Source: Pantoea sp. SOD02 (GTDB lineage: Bacteria > Pseudomonadota > Gammaproteobacteria > Enterobacterales > Enterobacteriaceae). Taken from it: a stretch of 64,000 bases of DNA. Both the position numbers and the translations under genes were made by a program. Positions 19,288 to 29,379 of the stretch are shown here, piece by piece; within the stretch, counting starts at the first letter, position 1, and the number at the start of each line of letters is the position of its first letter. The notes below the pieces were generated by a model. The model was given only the letters and a program-made list of their open reading frames with translations. It was not told the DNA's origin and made no database searches. Where the stretch lies: NCBI RefSeq assembly GCF_024707505.1, contig NZ_CP102604.1:3658001-3722000 (forward strand), in the 5' to 3' direction.

Positions 19288-20346
19288 ATGAAAACCTACG
19301 GTTATGCTGCCCTGAGCGCTGACGCGCCGTTAACCCCGTTTGCCTTCGAGCGCCGCGCACTGCGCAGCAATGATGTGGCCATCGAAATCCTTTACTCCGG
19401 CGTATGCCACAGTGATTTGCATCAGGCGAGAAATGACTGGCAGGAGTGGGGCCCAACGGTTTATCCGCTAGTGCCCGGCCATGAAATAATCGGCCGCGTA
19501 ATGGATATCGGCAGCGACGTTAAACGCTACAAGCCCGGTCAACTGGTGGCGGTCGGCACCATTGTTGATAGCTGCCAGACTTGCGATCAGTGTCGCCGCC
19601 AGGAAGAGCAGATGTGCCGCGAATTTCCAACGGTGACTTACAACGGCCGCGATCGCCAGACCGGCGACATCACTTACGGCGGCTATGCCAAACATGTGGT
19701 GGTGCGTGAAGAGTTTGTCCTGAATGTGCCGGAAGGACTCGATCCGGCGCGCGCTGCCCCCTTGCTGTGCGCCGGCATCACCGTATATTCGCCGTTACGC
19801 ACCTGGAATGTTGGGCCAGGATCGCGCGTTGGCGTGGTGGGCATCGGTGGATTGGGTCATCTGGCGGTGCGGCTGGCGGCGGGCTTAGGTGCGGAAGTCA
19901 CAGTAATTACCCGCAGCGCGGCCAAAGCCGAAGAGGCGCATCAACTCGGCGCAGAACATGTGCTCCTTTCTACTTCAGACGAGGCAATGCAGCAGGCAGC
20001 ATCATCGTTTGATGTGATCATCGATACCATTCCAACCCGTCACGATGTCTCACCCTACGTGCAATTGCTGGATGTCGAAGGTGCGCTGGTGATTGTGGGC
20101 GCGCTCGGCAATATGGAAGCATTCAGTTCGTTACCACTGATTATGGGCCGCCGCCGCATTACCGGTTCACCTTCGGGTGGTATTGCGGAAACGCAGGAGA
20201 TGCTGGATTTCTGCGCGCGCAAAAACATCCATCCGGATTGTGAAACCATCAATATGCAGCAAATCAATGATGCTTTTAAGCGCATGGAGCGAGGCGATGT
20301 GAAGTATCGCTTTGTGATTGATATGGCATCATTAACTGCCGATTAA
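19288..20346 (+). CDS. Zinc-dependent alcohol dehydrogenase (YahK/cinnamyl-alcohol type)
   Basis: A 352-aa medium-chain dehydrogenase. The catalytic zinc Cys is in SGVCHSDLH, the following histidine in PGHEIIG, and the structural-zinc cysteines are in CQTCDQCRRQEEQMC. The NAD(P) motif is GVVGIGGLGHLAV. Closest in type to E. coli YahK, an NADPH aldehyde reductase. It is convergent with an AraC-type regulator that may control it, as YqhC does yqhD in E. coli; that link is inference. No orthologue stands here in E. coli. Confidence 0.88.
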   Translation: MKTYGYAALSADAPLTPFAFERRALRSNDVAIEILYSGVCHSDLHQARNDWQEWGPTVYPLVPGHEIIGRVMDIGSDVKRYKPGQLVAVGTIVDSCQTCDQCRRQEEQMCREFPTVTYNGRDRQTGDITYGGYAKHVVVREEFVLNVPEGLDPARAAPLLCAGITVYSPLRTWNVGPGSRVGVVGIGGLGHLAVRLAAGLGAEVTVITRSAAKAEEAHQLGAEHVLLSTSDEAMQQAASSFDVIIDTIPTRHDVSPYVQLLDVEGALVIVGALGNMEAFSSLPLIMGRRRITGSPSGGIAETQEMLDFCARKNIHPDCETINMQQINDAFKRMERGDVKYRFVIDMASLTAD

Positions 20347-20382
20347 TGGCCGTTCAGCATCAGCCGGTGCACCCGGCTGATG

Positions 20383-21342
20383 CTAGCGTATCGCAATAGC
20401 CAGATTGCCTATTCCCGCCAGAAGTTGCTCCTTATCCCGCATCGGCGTCGCGCCAAACATGCGCTTATATTCACGATGGAATTGCGTCACGCTTTCATAG
20501 CCGACGCGGATTGCCGCACTTGATGCATCCACCGGCTCTGCAATCAGCAACCGGCGCGCTTCATGCAGGCGTAGCTGCTTCTGAAATTGCAGCGGGCTCA
20601 TGGTAGTCATGCGGCGGAAATGGTGATGCAAAGTAGAAACGCCCATGCCCGCCAGTTGCGCTAACGCTTCGACTTTCAGCGGTTGTTCATAGTTTTCTCG
20701 CAGCCAGTTAATGGCAATTGAGACACGCTGGCTACTGGTTCCCGTCAAAACCGTTTCACGAAACACGCTGCCCGCTTCACTGGTTAAGATGCGGTACAGG
20801 ATTTCGCGCTGAATGAGATCGCTGACATAGCTGCTGTTATGCGGCGAATCTTGATTAGCGAGATAGCGCAGCACCGCATGTAACAGAGCGCAGTCTGCCG
20901 CGCCCAGCGACATGCCAGTATTCTGCCGATTAATGCGGTTGCCATGCTGCTCCATATCGGCAATCACTTCCCGAGCCAGCGGTAAATTTAGCTGGAGCAG
21001 CAATGACATAAACGGGGCTTCTGCGCTGGCGTACGGGACTTCTGCAACGGTAGGCAAATTGACGGCGGTGAGGAAAAAACGCGACTCGTTATAGGTGTAA
21101 AGCGTATCGCCAAAGGAGACGCGTTTTTCACCCTGAATAATCAGCGAGAGGCTGGGCTCATAAATGTAGGACATTGGCGGTGTCGGCTCATGCAACTCGG
21201 CCATCATCACGCCGCGAAATGGCGTCACGATATTGGTCCGGTTGCCGGTATAGCGCTGTAAGTGTGCCGCAATCTCCTGACGCAACGTGGCGGTTTCCTC
21301 GCGTAGCGTGTTTGGCCAGCGATCGATCTGCTGAAGATGCAT
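20383..21342 (-). CDS. AraC-family regulator with AraC_N (YqhC-like) domain
   Basis: A 319-aa regulator. Residues ~25-190 form the AraC_N cupin-like domain (PSLSLIIQGEKRVSFGD), and the C-terminal ~100 residues two helix-turn-helix motifs (VEALAQLAGMGVSTLHHHFRRMTTMSPLQFQKQLRLHEARRLL in pieces, ending in IRVGYESVTQFHREYKRMFGATP). The closest characterised relatives are YqhC-type activators of aldehyde reductases, which suits the convergent dehydrogenase. Confidence 0.85.
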   Translation of the reverse strand: MHLQQIDRWPNTLREETATLRQEIAAHLQRYTGNRTNIVTPFRGVMMAELHEPTPPMSYIYEPSLSLIIQGEKRVSFGDTLYTYNESRFFLTAVNLPTVAEVPYASAEAPFMSLLLQLNLPLAREVIADMEQHGNRINRQNTGMSLGAADCALLHAVLRYLANQDSPHNSSYVSDLIQREILYRILTSEAGSVFRETVLTGTSSQRVSIAINWLRENYEQPLKVEALAQLAGMGVSTLHHHFRRMTTMSPLQFQKQLRLHEARRLLIAEPVDASSAAIRVGYESVTQFHREYKRMFGATPMRDKEQLLAGIGNLAIAIR

Positions 21343-21434
21343 GCTATGTTCACCCGTGATTGAGCAGAGCAGAATGATCGCTAGCCTAAACTATTGCCGT
21401 CGCTAAGTTGAGGTGGATTGTGCGACCGGGCTCT

Positions 21435-21764
21435 TTAGGCAAACTTAATCAGCACCATACCGAGCAACAACAATCCCACGCCCAGCCAGCCAACCCGACT
21501 AAGACGCTGGCCAAACAGAATCCAGCCTGCTGCCACGGTGGCGACCAATCCCAGCCCGCCCCACAATGCGTAGGCTACCGTCAAATCAATCCCTTTCACC
21601 GCCTGCGCCAGCGCGCTGAACGCCGCCAGCACCGCCACCAGCGATAACACGCCAAACAGTGGACGGCGGAAACCGTTGGAGTATTTCAAGAAGATATTGG
21701 CGACAATCTCCAGGCCAATGGCCAGCGCCAGCCACGCGATATGTAGCCAGTTAAACGTTGCCAT
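21435..21764 (-). CDS. mdtI: Spermidine exporter subunit MdtI (SMR family)
   Basis: A 109-aa small multidrug resistance protein with four membrane helices, the same length as E. coli MdtI and nearly identical in [15 protein letters not shown] and [15 protein letters not shown]. The membrane-embedded Glu (LEIVAN) is conserved. MdtI and MdtJ form a heteromer that exports spermidine. It overlaps the end of mdtJ by 14 bp, so translation is coupled. Confidence 0.96.
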   Translation of the reverse strand: MATFNWLHIAWLALAIGLEIVANIFLKYSNGFRRPLFGVLSLVAVLAAFSALAQAVKGIDLTVAYALWGGLGLVATVAAGWILFGQRLSRVGWLGVGLLLLGMVLIKFA

Positions 21765-22101
21765 GGCGCAGCTCCTTGCGACTCAACGTGCCTGATTTGA
21801 TTAGCACAATACCGAGGATCAGCGTCAGCAGGCCGGCGACTTTGACGGCGGATAAGGCTTCATCGAACAGCAGCACGCTAAACAGCGTAATAAACAGAAT
21901 GCCAATGCCTTCCCACATGGCATACGCCACGCCAAGGGCAATCCGCTTGATGGCGAAGGATAAACAAATATAAGACAGCGCGATCATCACCAGCATAAAA
22001 ATATAGCCGGCGTTGCCACCGTTTACGCTGGCCCATTTCATTGAGACGGTGCCAATAATTTCCGCGGCGATCGCCAGCGCCAATAAAATCCAATACAGCA
22101 T
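21751..22101 (-). CDS. mdtJ: Spermidine exporter subunit MdtJ (SMR family)
   Basis: A 116-aa SMR protein (E. coli MdtJ 121 aa). It starts [18 protein letters not shown] with the conserved Glu in TM1. The start is 12 codons inside the longest ORF, chosen by similarity and because AGGAGAG lies just upstream. First gene of the mdtJI pair; a 32-codon uORF lies ~95 bp upstream. Confidence 0.95.
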   Translation of the reverse strand: MLYWILLALAIAAEIIGTVSMKWASVNGGNAGYIFMLVMIALSYICLSFAIKRIALGVAYAMWEGIGILFITLFSVLLFDEALSAVKVAGLLTLILGIVLIKSGTLSRKELRHGNV

Positions 22102-22195
22102 GATTTCTCTCCTGAACGAGAAATAAACGCCACCCACGCGAAAATAAGCGTGTTAGCAAAGTTAAATTAAGAAGTCAGAATAGGAGAGAACGGAA

Positions 22196-22294
22196 CTAAA
22201 GCGCGAAACGCCAGTGCTGATCGCAGATTGAGCAGTTTGATACAGAAAGGAAGGAAGAGAGTGAAGCCTTATTTGGCGCAAACATTTTGTCCAT
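22196..22294 (-). CDS. Possible leader peptide upstream of mdtJ (MdtU-like)
   Basis: A 32-codon ORF opens at ATG 22294 and ends in TAG at 22196-22198. It has Met at 1 and 4 and reads MDKMFAPNKASL..., ending NCSICDQHWRFAL. Ribosome-binding match is weak (GGATAAG). E. coli mdtJI is preceded by a short leader ORF (mdtU, ~34 codons) required for spermidine control, as I recall; size and place fit, sequence similarity was not established. The rest of the 22102-22474 gap has no other clear gene. Confidence 0.3.
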   Translation of the reverse strand: MDKMFAPNKASLSSFLSVSNCSICDQHWRFAL

Positions 22295-22474
22295 AAAATT
22301 ACAACTTATCCACGTTGTTGCTTCTCGTCAGTGTGGATTAAATTTGTCCTCAGTAGTTAAACACGCGCTTATTCTGGCATAGCGGCAATAATGTTTTCAG
22401 GGATTTTCATTTCTTTACGTGGGAGAGTTTAATTAATTATGTGCGGGTTGATGCCCTCATCCTAGCCCCAGAAA

Positions 22475-22506
22475 ACACAAAACCCGCCGAAGCGGGTTTT
22501 GTGTTT
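22475..22506 (-). terminator. rnpB terminator
   Basis: ACACAAAACCCGC and its complement GCGGGTTTTGTGT form a hairpin directly beyond the RNase P RNA 3' end, with a T-rich tail on the minus strand. Confidence 0.85.
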
Positions 22507-22513
22507 AAAAAAG

Positions 22514-22890
<377 letters not shown>

Positions 22891-22898
22891 GGCGCGGG

Positions 22899-22927
22899 AT
22901 AATAGGCGATCTGCCAGCGTTTGTCAC
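22899..22927 (-). promoter_or_regulatory. rnpB promoter overlapping rsmI stop codon
   Basis: On the minus strand GTGACA (22922-22927) and TATTAT (22899-22904) are spaced by 17 bp, with the RNA start 8 bp downstream of the -10. The -35 hexamer overlaps the rsmI TGA codon at 22924-22926. A GC-rich discriminator (CCCGCGCC) suggests stringent control, as known for stable RNAs. Confidence 0.85.
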
Positions 22928-23787
22928 GCCTCTTGCTGCTCCAGCGCGTACTTATAGAGTGCGTTCTTCTTCACGCCATGAATTTCCGCCGTCAGCGCGG
23001 CCGCTTTCTTCAATGGCAGCTCTTTTTGCAGCAATGCCAAAGTACGCAGCGCCTCAGCCGGCAGTGCTTCTTCATCAGCTTTATGGCCTTCAACAATCAG
23101 CACCATTTCGCCTTTGCGACGGTTTTCATCTTCCAGCACCCACGCCAGCAGTTCGCCGACCGGCGCGCCTTGAATGGATTCCCACGTTTTGGTGATCTCA
23201 CGCGCCAGCACCACGTAGCGCTCGCCGCCCCACACGCTGACCATATCTTGCAGGCTATCGATCAGGCGATGGGTTGATTCATAGAAAATCAGCGTACGCG
23301 GCTCTTCACCCAGCGCGCGCAGCACATCGCAACGTCCTTTGCTTTTGGCCGGTAGAAACCCTTCGTAACAGAAACGATCGGACGGTAACCCCGCGGCGCT
23401 TAATGCTGTAATCGCCGCGCAGGCGCCTGGCAACGGCACCACGCGCACGCCAGCTTCCCGGCAGCGACGTACCAAATGGTAGCCGGGATCGTTGATTAAC
23501 GGCGTGCCGGCATCGGAGACCAGCGCGATGCTCTGGCCCTCTTGTAGCTTGGCTAACAGCACCTCAGCTTTCTGCTGTTCGTTGTGGTCGTGAAGTGCGA
23601 AGAGTCGCGCATTGATGGCGAAATGTTGTAGCAACAGCCCGGTATGACGTGTATCTTCCGCTGCGACTAGATCGACGCTTGAGAGCACCGTCAACGCTCG
23701 TTGAGTGATATCACCCAGGTTACCGATCGGGGTAGGAACGATATAGAGCGTGCTGGCAGAAATCTCTGCCCGATCGAGTTGTTTCAT
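22924..23787 (-). CDS. rsmI: 16S rRNA (cytidine-1402-2'-O)-methyltransferase RsmI
   Basis: A 287-aa tetrapyrrole-methylase-fold protein matching E. coli RsmI. Conserved [15 protein letters not shown] at the N terminus, [20 protein letters not shown] and FYESTHR are present. It 2'-O-methylates C1402 in the decoding centre. It is divergent from lpoA with 62 bp between, and its 3' end houses the rnpB promoter. Confidence 0.97.
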   Translation of the reverse strand: MKQLDRAEISASTLYIVPTPIGNLGDITQRALTVLSSVDLVAAEDTRHTGLLLQHFAINARLFALHDHNEQQKAEVLLAKLQEGQSIALVSDAGTPLINDPGYHLVRRCREAGVRVVPLPGACAAITALSAAGLPSDRFCYEGFLPAKSKGRCDVLRALGEEPRTLIFYESTHRLIDSLQDMVSVWGGERYVVLAREITKTWESIQGAPVGELLAWVLEDENRRKGEMVLIVEGHKADEEALPAEALRTLALLQKELPLKKAAALTAEIHGVKKNALYKYALEQQEA

Positions 23788-23849
23788 TGTTTCATCCGAA
23801 TTGCCGATTTAATATTGAGCATCTTGAAAAAAACATCACTGGATACAGT

Positions 23850-25868
23850 ATGCTTCCTTCAAAAGTCGTACGTCATAAAGCAGGACGCTTAGTACCTGTT
23901 CTTCTCGCTGGGCTGATTTTAGCCGCCTGTAGTGGTCAGGGACCGCAACAAACCTCTAACGTCAATATTCAGGGTCCTGCGACTGGCCGGTCTGACTATT
24001 ATCTGCAACAGGTGCAGCAAAGCAGCGATGATAGCAAGACCGACTGGCAATTACTTGCCATCCGTGCCCTGTTGAAGGAAGGAAAGTATCCGCAGGCGGC
24101 GAATCAGCTCAATCAGCTGCCGCAGCAGTTAAGCGATGTGCAACAGCAAGAACTGCTGCTGTTGCGCGCGCAGATGCAGGTTGGTCAGCAGAATTACAGC
24201 GGTGCGCAACAACAGCTTGCTCAGGTCAAAACTGGCGATCTATCGCAGGATCAGCAGGTGCGCTACTACGCGTTGCAAATCGCAGCGGCACAGAATCGTC
24301 CTTCACTTCCGCTGCTGCGTGCCTATATTGCGCAGGAGCCGCTGCTGAAAGGTGCCGATCACCAGAGTAATATCGATGCAACCTGGCAAGCGCTGACGCA
24401 GATGACGCAGGATCAGATCAACAGTCTGGTGATCAATGCTGACGAAAATACGCTGCAAGGTTGGCTCGATTTGCTGAATACCTGGCGCGCAAATAGCCAG
24501 GATCCACAAATGCTGAAAGCGGCGATTCAGGACTGGCAGACGCGTTATCCGCAGAACCCAGGCGCGAAGACGCTGCCAACCCAGCTCAGCCAGGTGCAGA
24601 ACTTCACCAAAGCGTCGACCAACACCATCGCGCTGCTGCTGCCGCTCAACGGCCAGGCGCAGGTATTTGCTAACGCGATTCAGAAAGGCTTCAACGATGC
24701 GCGCAATGGCGTGCTCAACGCGCCGGCACCGCAAGCCGCGCCAGCGCCTGCTGCAGCCGATGCCAGCGCACAGCCGCCAGCCGATGCCAATAGCGTTGTC
24801 AGCCCCGCCGTTGCCGGTAACACTCCGCCGCAAACCGAGCAGCCACAGCCAGCCGCACAACCAGCTGCGGCACAGGGCAACAGCAATGCGCAGGTAAAAG
24901 TGTATGACACCAGCAGCCAGCCGATTGCGCAGGTGATGCAGCAGGCTCAGCAAGATGGCGCCACGCTGGTGGTCGGCCCACTCCTAAAAAATGACGTTGA
25001 AACCGTTGCCAATAGCAACACTCCGCTAAACGTGTTGGCGCTTAACGAACCCGAACAGATCCAGAACCATCCGAATATTTGTTACTTTGCGCTTTCTCCT
25101 GAAGACGAAGCGCGCGATGCCGCGCACCATATCTACGAGCAAGGTAAACGCCAGCCGTTGTTACTGGTGCCGCGCAGCAGTTATGGCGACCGTATCAGTA
25201 AAGCCTTCGCGCAAGAGTGGCAAACGCTGGGTGGATCAACCGTACTGCAGCAGCGTTTTGGCGGTGTCGGCGAACTGAAGCAAGGCATCAACAGCGGTGC
25301 GGGTATCGCGTTAAGCGGCACGCCGCTGAACGTTGAGCCTGCGCAGTCGCAGAGCGTAGCGATTGCTGGCCTGACGATTCCTGCGCCGCAAACCAGCGCA
25401 CCGGCACCAGCCGCTGATGCCAGCAGCGGTAGCGTGGATGCGGTGTACATTGTTGCCAGCCAGGATGAGCTGCAGCTGATCAAGCCGATGATTGCGATGC
25501 GTACCAGCAGCCGCAACAACACCGCGCTGTACGCCAGTTCACGCAGTGCGCAGGCGGGCGCAGGCCCGGACTTCCGTCTGGAGATGGATGGCTTGCAGTT
25601 CAGTGATATCCCGCTGTTGTCCGGTAGTAATCCGGGCCTGATGCAGCAGGCGGCGAAGTCGTTTAACAACGATTATTCGCTGGTTCGCCTTTACGCGATG
25701 GGCATTGATGCCTGGACGCTGGCGAATCACTTTAACCAGATGCGTCAGGTGCCAGGTTTTGCCATTGATGGCAACACCGGCAAGCTGAACGCCGACACGG
25801 ATTGCGTGATCAACAGGAAGTTGGCATGGAACCAGTATCGTCAGGGACAGATCGTTCCGGTGCAGTAA
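23850..25868 (+). CDS. lpoA: Penicillin-binding protein activator LpoA
   Basis: A 672-aa outer-membrane lipoprotein. Signal peptide and lipobox end at LAGLILAAC (Cys about residue 27). The N-terminal helical TPR-like domain runs to ~245, then an Ala/Pro/Gln-rich low-complexity linker (~300-350), then the periplasmic-binding-like C domain. It activates PBP1A from the outer membrane. The start at MLPSKVV matches the family; a TTG 21 codons upstream is not needed. The linker is richer in Ala-Pro than I recall for E. coli. Confidence 0.96.
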   Translation: MLPSKVVRHKAGRLVPVLLAGLILAACSGQGPQQTSNVNIQGPATGRSDYYLQQVQQSSDDSKTDWQLLAIRALLKEGKYPQAANQLNQLPQQLSDVQQQELLLLRAQMQVGQQNYSGAQQQLAQVKTGDLSQDQQVRYYALQIAAAQNRPSLPLLRAYIAQEPLLKGADHQSNIDATWQALTQMTQDQINSLVINADENTLQGWLDLLNTWRANSQDPQMLKAAIQDWQTRYPQNPGAKTLPTQLSQVQNFTKASTNTIALLLPLNGQAQVFANAIQKGFNDARNGVLNAPAPQAAPAPAAADASAQPPADANSVVSPAVAGNTPPQTEQPQPAAQPAAAQGNSNAQVKVYDTSSQPIAQVMQQAQQDGATLVVGPLLKNDVETVANSNTPLNVLALNEPEQIQNHPNICYFALSPEDEARDAAHHIYEQGKRQPLLLVPRSSYGDRISKAFAQEWQTLGGSTVLQQRFGGVGELKQGINSGAGIALSGTPLNVEPAQSQSVAIAGLTIPAPQTSAPAPAADASSGSVDAVYIVASQDELQLIKPMIAMRTSSRNNTALYASSRSAQAGAGPDFRLEMDGLQFSDIPLLSGSNPGLMQQAAKSFNNDYSLVRLYAMGIDAWTLANHFNQMRQVPGFAIDGNTGKLNADTDCVINRKLAWNQYRQGQIVPVQ

Positions 25869-26221
25869 ACCGCCAGCGCATTGGCGCTGAGCAGGAACAA
25901 CTGGCGCGTCGCTATCTGGAGCGCGCCGGGCTGCAGTGGTTCGCCAGCAATGTACGCTGTCGCAGCGGGGAAATTGACCTGATTATGCGCGACGCCGATT
26001 GCTGGGTATTTGTTGAAGTGCGCTATCGACGCGATGCGCGCTACGGCGGTGCCGCCGCCAGCGTAACGCGCCAGAAACAACAAAAGCTGCTGCGTGCCGC
26101 CGCACTCTGGTTGCTGGCGCGTGGCGGCAGTTTTGATACGGTGAATTGCCGTTTTGACATCATTGCCATTACCGGGCGTGAGCTGGAGTGGCTGCCCGAT
26201 GCCTTTAATGCCGATGGATAG
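25826..26221 (+). CDS. yraN: UPF0102 (YraN) endonuclease-fold protein
   Basis: A 131-aa protein, the same length as E. coli YraN. The nuclease-like core is GEIDLIMRD followed by VFVEVRYR, a PD-(D/E)xK arrangement with Arg in place of the final Lys. Function is unsettled; the family has been linked to DNA processing. It overlaps lpoA by 43 bp and precedes diaA, the conserved order. Confidence 0.93.
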   Translation: MEPVSSGTDRSGAVNRQRIGAEQEQLARRYLERAGLQWFASNVRCRSGEIDLIMRDADCWVFVEVRYRRDARYGGAAASVTRQKQQKLLRAAALWLLARGGSFDTVNCRFDIIAITGRELEWLPDAFNADG

Positions 26222-26235
26222 AACCAGGTGGTCTT

Positions 26236-26823
26236 GTGCAGGACAGAATTAAAGCGTGTTTTACCGAAAGTATTCAGACCCAAATCGCCGCGGCCGAAGC
26301 GCTGCCCGATGCGATTTCCCGCGCCGCGATGACGCTGGTGCAGTCGCTGCTGAACGGTAACAAAATCCTTAGCTGCGGTAACGGTGCGTCGTCGGCAAAT
26401 GCCCAGCATTTTGCCGCCAGCATGATTAACCGTTTCGAGACGGAGCGCCCTAGCCTGCCTGCGCTGGCACTGAGCGCTGATAATGTGATGCTGACGGCAA
26501 TTGGTAACGATCGTCTGCACGATGAAATTTACGCCAAGCAGGTTCGAGCGCTTGGTCAGGCTGGTGATGTGCTGCTGGCCATTTCCACCCGTGGCAACAC
26601 CCGCGATATCGTCAAAGCGGTTGAAGCTGCGGTTACCCGCGATATGACCATCGTTGCGTTAACCGGCCACGACGGCGGTGAGCTGGCGGGCCTGTTGGGT
26701 CCGCATGATGTGGAAATTCGCATTCCATCACATCGCAGTGCACGCATTCAGGAAATGCATATGCTGACGCTGAACTGCCTGTGCGATTTGATTGATAACA
26801 CTTTATTCCCACACCAGGAATGA
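26236..26823 (+). CDS. diaA: DnaA initiator-associating protein DiaA
   Basis: A 195-aa SIS-domain protein almost identical to E. coli DiaA, including [26 protein letters not shown] and [12 protein letters not shown]. It binds DnaA domain I as a tetramer and promotes timely initiation at oriC. A GTG start is used, as in E. coli. Confidence 0.97.
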   Translation: MQDRIKACFTESIQTQIAAAEALPDAISRAAMTLVQSLLNGNKILSCGNGASSANAQHFAASMINRFETERPSLPALALSADNVMLTAIGNDRLHDEIYAKQVRALGQAGDVLLAISTRGNTRDIVKAVEAAVTRDMTIVALTGHDGGELAGLLGPHDVEIRIPSHRSARIQEMHMLTLNCLCDLIDNTLFPHQE

Positions 26824-26837
26824 CTGAAGGAGCTCAA

Positions 26838-27410
26838 ATGAAAGCATTGAACGCTGTCGCCATTCTCTTAACCGCCATGCTGCTGCAAGGCTGTGTTGCC
26901 GTGGTTGCAGGCGGCGCTGCCGTCGCCACCAAAACCGCCACTGACCCGCGCACCGTGGGCACGCAGGTCGATGACGGCACGCTGGAGCTGCGCGTTTCAA
27001 ACGCGCTGGCAAAAGATGAACAAATCAAAAACCAGGCGCGCGTAGTGGTCACCGCCTATCAGGGCAAAGTGCTGCTGACCGGCCAGTCGCCAACCCCAGA
27101 TCTGGCAAGCCGTGCCAAACAGATCGCCATGGGCGTTGACGGTGCCACCGAGGTGTACAACGAAATCCGTAGCGGACAGAAAGTCAGCCTTGGCACCTCG
27201 TCATCCGATACCTGGATCACCACCAAAATCCGCTCTCAGCTGCTGGGCAGCGATCAGGTGAAATCTTCGAACGTCAAAGTGACCACCGAAAATGGAGAAG
27301 TGTTCCTGTTAGGTCTGGTCACTGCAGAAGAAGCGAAAGCGGCGGCTGATGTTGCCAGCCGTGTGAGCGGCGTGAAGCACGTGACTACCGCCTTCACCAT
27401 TCTCAAGTAA
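26838..27410 (+). CDS. dolP: BON-domain outer-membrane lipoprotein DolP
   Basis: A 190-aa lipoprotein with the lipobox LLQGC (Cys ~19) and two BON domains (about 45-110 and 120-190). It matches E. coli DolP/YraP, which binds anionic phospholipids at division sites and supports outer-membrane integrity and BAM activity. The start is preceded by AAGGAG. In E. coli the gene is in the sigma-E regulon; no clear sigma-E site was recognised in the short gap after diaA. Confidence 0.97.
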   Translation: MKALNAVAILLTAMLLQGCVAVVAGGAAVATKTATDPRTVGTQVDDGTLELRVSNALAKDEQIKNQARVVVTAYQGKVLLTGQSPTPDLASRAKQIAMGVDGATEVYNEIRSGQKVSLGTSSSDTWITTKIRSQLLGSDQVKSSNVKVTTENGEVFLLGLVTAEEAKAAADVASRVSGVKHVTTAFTILK

Positions 27411-27426
27411 GCGTTACCGCAAAGTA

Positions 27427-27454
27427 TCAGGGCGACTTAGGTCGCCCTTTTTTG
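27427..27454 (+). terminator. Intrinsic terminator dolP / yhaK
   Basis: An AGGGCGAC ... GTCGCCCT hairpin is followed by TTTTT; it lies between the convergent dolP and yhaK genes and may serve both. Confidence 0.85.
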
Positions 27455-27464
27455 TGCGTAAGGG

Positions 27465-28166
27465 TTAGGCGGGAAGGTCAATCACCAGCGCGCGCAGCGG
27501 CGTTCTGGCCTGCAGGCTAATCTGATTCTCATCGCTGAGGAACGCGCCGTCGCCGCAGCTTAGAGGCTGCTGATTGGCGCTGCTGGCCTGCACATCCAAA
27601 GAACCATGGATCGATTGCAGATAAGCGCGCGGCCCGTGCAATTTCACCGTGTACTGCTCGCCCGGCGCTAGCGTCACCTGATGCACCCAAACCTGCTGGC
27701 GCAGTTGCAGGCTGCCCTGCGCGCCATCGGGCGAGGCGATCAGCACGCTGGTTTGCTGCGGCAAATCGCGCTTCTGCAACAGCGGGTTTTCACGTTCAGG
27801 ACAGGCTGCCAGCCACAGTTGCATGCGGGTTAACGGGCGATCTTTGCTGATGTTGATTTCGCTATAATTCACGCCCTGACGCGCAGAGAGCAGCATCGCC
27901 TCGCCTTCACGCGTCACCAGATGATTGCCTTCGCTGTCGCGATACTCGGCTTCACCTTGCAGCACCAAATTCAGCACATCGACTTGCGGATAGCTGCGCG
28001 GCTGGAAGGCGGCGCCCGGTGCCAGAATTTCCTGGTTGAGCACGCGCAGCGACGCGTAGCCCATTAATTTTGGATCGAAATAGTGGCCAAATGAGAAGCT
28101 GTAGCGCGCCTGCAACCAACCGAAATCGGCCTGGCCACATGCGGACGCGCAGCGGGTTGTCATCAT
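27465..28166 (-). CDS. yhaK: Pirin-like bicupin YhaK
   Basis: A 233-aa pirin-family protein, same length as E. coli YhaK: YSFSFGHYFDPKLMGYASLRVLNQ in two adjoining stretches, then EAEYRDSEGN. Cytosolic bicupin; a redox-sensitive role has been proposed. The start MMTTRCAS is 36 codons into the longest ORF, chosen by length and similarity. It is divergent from yhaJ, its likely regulator or neighbour in the aromatic-response group. Confidence 0.92.
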   Translation of the reverse strand: MMTTRCASACGQADFGWLQARYSFSFGHYFDPKLMGYASLRVLNQEILAPGAAFQPRSYPQVDVLNLVLQGEAEYRDSEGNHLVTREGEAMLLSARQGVNYSEINISKDRPLTRMQLWLAACPERENPLLQKRDLPQQTSVLIASPDGAQGSLQLRQQVWVHQVTLAPGEQYTVKLHGPRAYLQSIHGSLDVQASSANQQPLSCGDGAFLSDENQISLQARTPLRALVIDLPA

Positions 28167-28295
28167 GATAATCCTCCGACGCGCTGCGGTGAGATTCGAC
28201 CGCAGGCTTGATGGGATCATGGTAAAAGTCTGGACGCCGGATTGTAAGCCAGTTAATCTGCCTGGCATGTTCAAATTTACTGACAGAGAATCGGC

Positions 28296-29195
28296 ATGGC
28301 AAAAGACCGCGCGTTAACCCTTGAAGCTTTACGTGTGATGGATGCTATTGACCGTCGTGGCAGCTTTGCCGCTGCGGCCGATGAACTGGGTCGCGTCCCT
28401 TCCGCGCTGAGTTACACCATGCAGAAGCTGGAAGAGGAGCTGGATGTGGTGCTGTTTGACCGCTCCGGCCACCGCACCAAGTTCACCAACGTGGGCCGTA
28501 TGCTGCTGGAACGTGGCCGCGTGCTGCTGGAAGCCGCCGATAAACTCACCACCGATGCCGAAGCGCTGGCGCGCGGTTGGGAAACGCATCTCACCATTGT
28601 TGCCGAGGCGCTGGTTCCTACCGAGCGTTTGTTCCCGCTGGTTGAGAAGCTGTCAGAAAAAGCCAATACGCAGATTTCGCTGATCACGGAAGTGTTAGCC
28701 GGTGCCTGGGAGCGGCTGGAACAGGGACGCGCCGATATCGTGATTGCGCCCGATATGCACTTCCGCGCTTCAACCGAGATCAACACCCGCAAGTTGTACA
28801 GCATTATGAGCGTCTACGTTGCCAGCCCGGATCATCCAATTCATCAGGAAGCTGAGCCGCTATCAGAAGTGACACGCGTGAAGTATCGCGGCATCGCGGT
28901 GGCAGATACCGCGCGCGAGCGTCCGGTGCTGACGGTGCAGTTGCTGGATAAGCAGCAGCGTCTGACGGTAAGCAGCATGGATGATAAACGCCGCGCGCTG
29001 CTGGCAGGTTTGGGTGTGGCGACTATGCCGTATCCGATGGTGGAGCAGGATATCGCTGAAGGTCGTTTACGCGTGGTGAGCGCCGAGTATACGCGAGAAG
29101 TGGATATTATTATGGCGTGGCGCCGCGACAGCATGGGTGAAGCCAAAGCCTGGTGTTTGCGTGAGATTCCGAGGTTGCTGGCGAAGCGCGGGTAA
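28296..29195 (+). CDS. yhaJ: LysR-type regulator YhaJ
   Basis: A 299-aa LysR protein almost identical to E. coli YhaJ over the winged helix (LEALRVMDAIDRRGSFAAAADELGR in adjoining pieces). In E. coli YhaJ activates yqjF and other genes in response to aromatic compounds such as nitrotoluene products. yqjF is also in this window (17.6 kb), so the regulator-target pair is retained. Confidence 0.96.
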   Translation: MAKDRALTLEALRVMDAIDRRGSFAAAADELGRVPSALSYTMQKLEEELDVVLFDRSGHRTKFTNVGRMLLERGRVLLEAADKLTTDAEALARGWETHLTIVAEALVPTERLFPLVEKLSEKANTQISLITEVLAGAWERLEQGRADIVIAPDMHFRASTEINTRKLYSIMSVYVASPDHPIHQEAEPLSEVTRVKYRGIAVADTARERPVLTVQLLDKQQRLTVSSMDDKRRALLAGLGVATMPYPMVEQDIAEGRLRVVSAEYTREVDIIMAWRRDSMGEAKAWCLREIPRLLAKRG

Positions 29196-29207
29196 TCTGA
29201 TTGAGCA

Positions 29208-29360
29208 GGTCGCCATGAATGGCGACCCTACGGATTGCGCGTTTTGTAGGGTCGCCATTTATGGTGACCTCGTTGCAACCGCACCTATTACAACCCCAGG
29301 TCACCATAAATGGCGACCCTACGGATCGTGCGTTTTGTAGGGTCGCCATTTATGGTGACC
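29208..29360. repeat. Cluster of four dispersed palindromes in two facing pairs
   Basis: Palindromes lie at 29208-29227, 29250-29269, 29299-29318 and 29341-29360. Each pair is a CTACGG...TTTTGTAG-linked hairpin couple, and the second pair repeats the first with few changes, so a ~90-bp unit was duplicated in tandem. This is a BIME-like arrangement placed between convergent yhaJ and the PRD regulator gene. Confidence 0.85.
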
Positions 29361-29379
29361 TCGTTGCAAACCGCACCGA

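Noticed and set aside
24303..24953. Long antisense ORFs inside lpoA, rich in Ala/Cys/Gly
   Set aside because: They mirror the Ala-Pro-Gln linker of LpoA on the other strand.
29208..29360. CRISPR array
   Set aside because: Four 20-bp palindromes with near-identical spacers of uneven length; they match the dispersed palindrome family found elsewhere in the window.
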